Positions 60,161-64,000 of a DNA stretch of 64,000 bases are shown here, in pieces. The notes below the pieces were generated by a model. That model worked only from the letters and a program-made list of their open reading frames with translations. It ran no database searches and was not told where the DNA came from. The translations under genes were made by a program, and so were the position numbers. Location: assembly GCA_949128115.1 (NCBI GenBank), contig OX421967.1, positions 56,246,855-56,310,854 on the forward strand, read 5' to 3'. How positions within the stretch are numbered: the stretch's first letter is position 1; each line of letters starts with the position of its first letter. Origin of the DNA: Anaspis maculata (taxonomy: Eukaryota; Arthropoda; Insecta; Coleoptera; Scraptiidae).

Positions 60161-60871
60161 ATTGGATTCAGATGCAACTGATGCGTTGTTGGGCCAGATG
60201 CGGTTTTGATTCAAGAGATGAATTGAAGAGGGCGCCAGCTAATTAATTTCATCATGGGGTGGCACTCGAGTACTCGAAGATGAGTCCGCTTTGATCAGCT
60301 CGTAACCTATACATTGATTTTATGTTTAGCTCAATTGTAAAACTAATTTGTGTCCTACAGTTTCAAACTCGTGGTCGAGTCAACCTCAACACACTCAAGA
60401 GCTCTATCCTCGAACAGCGAGAAGAGAAGCACAACATGAATGGCGTCCTGAGATTAGACGCTCACCGGCCAGGCGGTTCCAAAAGCGGGAAACGTGATTT
60501 AATTCAAATAAGTTGAAGTAGGCATAAAGGGTTGTCTCCATCAAGGCGTATGAGCAAGAGATAATTGGAGAGTCCAAGAAAATGTACTTTTTGAAGTGAA
60601 ACTTGGGAGTGAAATTGCTTCATAGCATCAGTGTTGAAACGAACGCCTGTAACGTTGTCTTGTCTGACCTTGGGGCGACCAGCGTCGTCCCAGGAAATGG
60701 AAGAATAAGCTGTTGCGGCGTTCGCCGCGTTCGGTTCTATTTTTTGCTAATCGCCGACACTGGACTGCTCTTCGTGTTGTCGTTCTGTTGGCCTGACAGG
60801 AATGGTTCTCGAATTGGCTTGAATAGATTCGAGCGGATGTTTTATTTATTATAGGGATAGAGAGTCATATT
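60161..60871. other. Spacer after the LTR-like remnant
   Basis: No recognisable coding sequence. An acceptor-like TCCTACAG at 60353-60360 precedes an open stretch to 60516, but the translation matches no family. It could be decayed retroelement interior. Confidence 0.3.
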
Positions 60872-61079
60872 CAGGGCCGGGCCTAGCAGGCGTGCAGTGC
60901 GTTCCGGCGCGCAGGCGGGTATGGCAGGCGGCAAGTCATAGGGGCGGTAATATAATAATTAAGTTGAATTTCGAAGGATTCTTTTCATTCCCGCATTTGG
61001 TGGGGCTCTCCACTGCCGGTGAGGGCGGCGGCAATTTTTCGGTGGCACGCAGGCGGCAAATAGGCCAGGCCCGGCCTTG
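60872..61079. mobile_element. hAT-like MITE, 208 bp
   Basis: The ends are CAGGGCCGGGCCTAGC and GGCCAGGCCCGGCCTTG. Imperfect 8-bp flanks, GTCATATT (60864-60871) and GGTATATT (61080-61087), agree at six positions, as expected for an old hAT insertion. The interior has repeated GCAGGCGG boxes. Confidence 0.6.
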
Positions 61080-61880
61080 GGTATATTCTTCAACGGACGT
61101 TTACAATTCAAAAATAAAATCGAATGCCGCACACCCAAATGTAAACACAACGTTCAGGTACCTATGTACCTATTAAGCAGGAAAGCAGGGGTGGATGATT
61201 AAAGCCCAGAAGGGAAAAAGAATTTTCGACAATTGAGGCTGAAACAGTTGCTTAATGTTCTAGATGTCAGCTGATTGTATAGCGATGATATTATACTGGT
61301 TTGATAATCGAATTCTCATGTTTGGAAATTGATTATTGAAATTATTCTTCGTTAATTTTTTGAATGGTTTGATTTCACCTCAATTGAATGTGACATTCTA
61401 AACATAAGTACGGTGGCGAGCACATAACTGGAAATACTCATATCAATTCTGTCAATATTTCAATTCAACCTACGGCCTTATTTTGATTGGAGAAGATAAT
61501 ATCGTAGGAACTCTAGAACCACGTAGTTACCTCAAATCACATTTACGAGGTACCTACCTACATACCTATGTGAATACCTATGTATTTTATATTTTTTCAA
61601 TCAAAATTAATACCGAATCGAGTTTTCCAAACGACATTCTTATACTTTGGGGAGATCATTAGATTGCCATGTGACGGAGAATGGGAGTTTGAACGCCGAG
61701 CGCAGCGAGAAAAGAAACAAAAGAAGTGTTATCGTGAAAAAATCATGTCGAAAGTATTCTGCCCTTTGAGCGACTCATAATAATAATTTTACTTCATGAC
61801 AGTATAGTGAATGGAAATCTATTGCACAGTGCACACCCAGTAGTTGGTATTTCTTGCTTTTGCCACCAACAGTTCACTAT
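61080..61880. other. Spacer upstream of the neprilysin-like gene
   Basis: No coding exon was recognised. A SINE fragment (CCATGTGACGGAGAA) lies at about 61667. Confidence 0.35.
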
Positions 61881-61986
61881 TTTAGCCGTGAGCGAAGCAT
61901 CGCTCACTGGCTCCCGTGCCACGCGTTTTGTCACAAGAGCCAATGAGCGATGCTGCGCTTGGAGCTAGAATTAAGCATGCGGCTAA
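61881..61986. mobile_element. Small foldback element
   Basis: TTTAGCCG and CGGCTAAA form the outer ends. AGCATCGCTCACTGGCTC and GAGCCAATGAGCGATGCT form the inner stem. The arms differ by a small indel. Confidence 0.6.
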
Positions 61987-62079
61987 ATAAGCGAATTGAC
62001 CTAATGCATTTTTTTAAGGAGAAAACGAGCACGTGGCCCTTGGCAGGGCCCTGCGCAATCACGACCGCACACCGGATCA

Positions 62080-62290
62080 ATAACCCCGTCGCCGCCGCCG
62101 CCGCGGCGGCGGGGCGACAGGGGGCGCCCGATAGACGTCGGAACAGCGCCGCGACGACACACGGCGAGAAGGACGTCTGGCGTCGAAAATTTTGGTCGAC
62201 GTCTGTAGGGGCGTCGCCTGCAATTTCGCCTCTCTGCGAGCAACTCTATAAGCCGTTCTCGATCGTTCCGTGCGCGCCTTCTCCTTCAAA
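62080..62290 (+). promoter_or_regulatory. CpG-rich promoter/5' UTR of the neprilysin-like gene
   Basis: A sharply GC- and CpG-rich stretch (GCCGCCGCCGCCGCGGCGG at about 62090) with repeated GACGTC boxes precedes the ATG by 10-200 bp, in otherwise AT-rich DNA. TCTATAAGCCG at about 62245 could be a weak TATA element. The transcription start is not defined. Confidence 0.45.
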
Positions 62291-63891
62291 ATGAGTGTCA
62301 AGGTTCGTACCACAGCATTTTATTACTTAATCTGTGCCTTGTCCAGGCCAGAAAAAAAGGGCAATTTTTCCGCCAGAGCAGTTCTTCCACACGTTCAAGG
62401 TCTAGCGACGTCGTCGTCGTCGGACGACGCTCGCTATTTTTACTGCTACGAAACGCACACACATACACACCGGGTTATCCTCTAAGTGTTTATATAAACA
62501 TGTTTATCTAATCATATCGAGTGCTCTGTGCGATGATTAGAGACACATAAAGGGGGACGTAAGGTTTTAGATTTCTTCCAGTGGCAGTGTGGTAGTGGCG
62601 GCAGTCCGGTGGAAGCTAGCGTCGGGTTTGGAGCGTGGTGGCACTAGGCACTCGCGAGCCCCCATAACAATGTGACGTCATTCGAAGTTAATTAAATCGG
62701 GAGACGCGAACATGTGTGTGTAGTTGAATTGGAACGTACGGACAGACGGTGTGATTAAAACTGCTCTTCTGCAAAAGTTAGCCAATTTTTTTTTTATTAA
62801 TGCCGGTTCCAGCGACAGAGTTTAATTAGAGATTAGCTGATCAGAGATCAACCTGATTTTTTTCTAATCAAAGCTAGCTAACTGATGATACAGTAGCATC
62901 AAGTTAATCTTTAATTAAGCAGTAGCTATTTTTAAGGTTCCTTTGTTTCTGGAAGTACATATAGGTGTTTTCAAAGTTGAATCATTTCTTTTAACACGTT
63001 GTTGCCAGCATGTCAAAAGATCAGGAGAGAATAAGAGAATTCGTTCTCAAAAATTCTTCGATTTATGAAGACCTCTAAAGTTTGGCCCTGAATTTTACAC
63101 TTGCAGATATAATTATTGTCACATATTAACTACACTTCGCCCCTACTAAAGAAATTTGGTAGGACGCGTAATGACTGTTCAACAGAGACTTATTTTAGTA
63201 AACTTAGTTTCGAATTTGATCAAAATCGGTTAAACGGTTTGAAAGTCACGGTTAAAGAAAATTTAAAAGGCAAATTTAACATCTTGTATTTTTTTAAGCA
63301 AGCATTTTAGTACATTGAGTTTTTTTTTCGACTTCATTTTTGATGAAAAGTCACCCCTCAAAGTTTGTTACAACCAGTACCAAACACCCTGTATATCAAA
63401 GGACTTTTGTCAAATCAAATACTGAAAATTGAGAAAAAATAATTTTGAAACTGGATTTCTTCACTGTTTCCCAGATTGCTCGACATGCCAGCAACAATAT
63501 CCCAAATGAAAAGACTCAACTTCACGAACACTGTTTTTGGAACATATTTGTAACTTATTTGTAACGTATTTGTAATTTATTCAATTGTAAGAAGAATAAT
63601 TGTTATTTATGAGAAGAACTCTGTTAAATGCTATTGTAAAATGGTATTTTTCAGATGACGAGATACACGCACGCTGACTTTGCGGACGACGACAGCGTCA
63701 ACAGCGTCCAGCTGACGGAAGGAATCAGCACCAGCGCCACCCACATCCGGTACCATGCCGGAGGTTCCATTTGGAAACAAAGGACCATGCTGGAAAAAGC
63801 CCTCCTAGTCCTGGCGGCTACGCTGCTCTTTGTCATCATAGTGCTGGCCATCATACTGCATTCAGCCGAACATAGGATACACGAATCTAGG
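62291..63891 (+). CDS. Neprilysin-like M13 metallopeptidase, N-terminal exons (gene continues beyond the window)
   Basis: Exon 1 (62291-62302) encodes only MSVK. Exon 2 (63655-63891) begins at another in-frame ATG. Joined, they give 83 residues with a short cytosolic tail (MTRYTHADFADDDSVNSVQL, then HIRYHAGGSIWKQRTMLEK) and a membrane segment at about residues 53-73 (ALLVLAATLLFVIIVLAIIL). This is the type II architecture of neprilysin/endothelin-converting-enzyme peptidases, which cleave small peptides outside the cell. The tail wording also resembles insect members as I recall them. The HExxH catalytic domain lies outside the window, so the family call is probable only. The donor GTGAGG ends exon 2 in phase 0. 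Because exon 2 starts with ATG, an alternative first exon or promoter could make a protein four residues shorter. Confidence 0.62.
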
Positions 63892-64000
63892 GTGAGGCTG
63901 CTTTTTTTTTTCATGAAAAATCATGTTAGGTGATTCTTCACCTGAGAAATAACTGAAGTAGGTACGCAAAAAAAGCCGTGTCACCATCTGAATATTCATG
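63892..64000 (+). other. Start of intron 2 of the neprilysin-like gene
   Basis: Begins with GTGAGG directly after exon 2 and runs off the window. No further exon is visible. Confidence 0.6.

Noticed and set aside
60322..60516. Possible exon FQTRGRVNLNTLKSS...
   Set aside because: An acceptor-like site precedes it, but no family match, no partner exon and its location beside a retroelement remnant make a host gene unlikely.

Overview
The window reads as nuclear DNA of an insect, most likely a beetle; the order is an inference. GT-AG introns, animal gene families and dense small inverted-repeat transposons in AT-rich spacer support this. Only a few percent is protein-coding. Gene exons are clearly more GC-rich than their surroundings.

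Genes, left to right: (1) proteasome subunit beta type-3, plus strand, complete in three exons (1378-2610, 205 aa); (2) the bHLH transcription factor Fer3/FERD3L, plus strand, complete in four exons (21869-30447, 185 aa); (3) two 3' exons of a single-pass membrane protein with PPxY and PSY motifs, minus strand (31353-31749); (4) an unrecognised 105-codon ORF, plus strand (31968-32285); (5) PINX1, a G-patch telomerase-inhibitor/rRNA-processing factor, minus strand, two exons, enlarged to 886 aa (40499-43359); (6) a small secreted peptide gene, minus strand (51101-51352); (7) the first two coding exons of a probable neprilysin-like M13 metallopeptidase, plus strand, running off the right edge (62291-63891). 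The genes do not form a pathway.

Most of the rest is tandem satellite DNA, and almost every spacer or intron has its own family. 2866-18240 holds a roughly 280-300 bp family arranged in 3.3-3.4 kb higher-order units. 18241-20310 holds a roughly 160 bp family that is the reverse complement of blocks inside the first. Fer3 intron 1 carries a roughly 163 bp family and intron 2 a roughly 268 bp dimeric family. 30780-31352 and 32410-40230 hold a degenerate minisatellite that flips orientation around genes 3 and 4. 43990-48560 (about 305 bp), 48560-50840 (about 300 bp) and 52200-53704 (about 195 bp) follow. Several families share a cryptic core around AATAAAGCT-(N)-TTCACG. The stop codons of PINX1 and of the PPxY gene both lie in the minisatellite-type decamer GATGAATAAA.

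Mobile elements include many small TA-flanked or hairpin MITEs inside the satellites, long-armed foldback elements (15348-16260, 39343-39830, 55764-57741), a near-perfect palindrome (20734-21066), tRNA-derived SINEs (36398-36584, 38787-38927, 39184-39332), a decayed LINE (53705-57815) split by a foldback element, a possible BEL/Pao-type LTR remnant near 59.9-60.2 kb, and hAT-like remnants. No functional tRNA, rRNA or CRISPR array was seen. All coordinates of repeats were read by eye and array edges are approximate.
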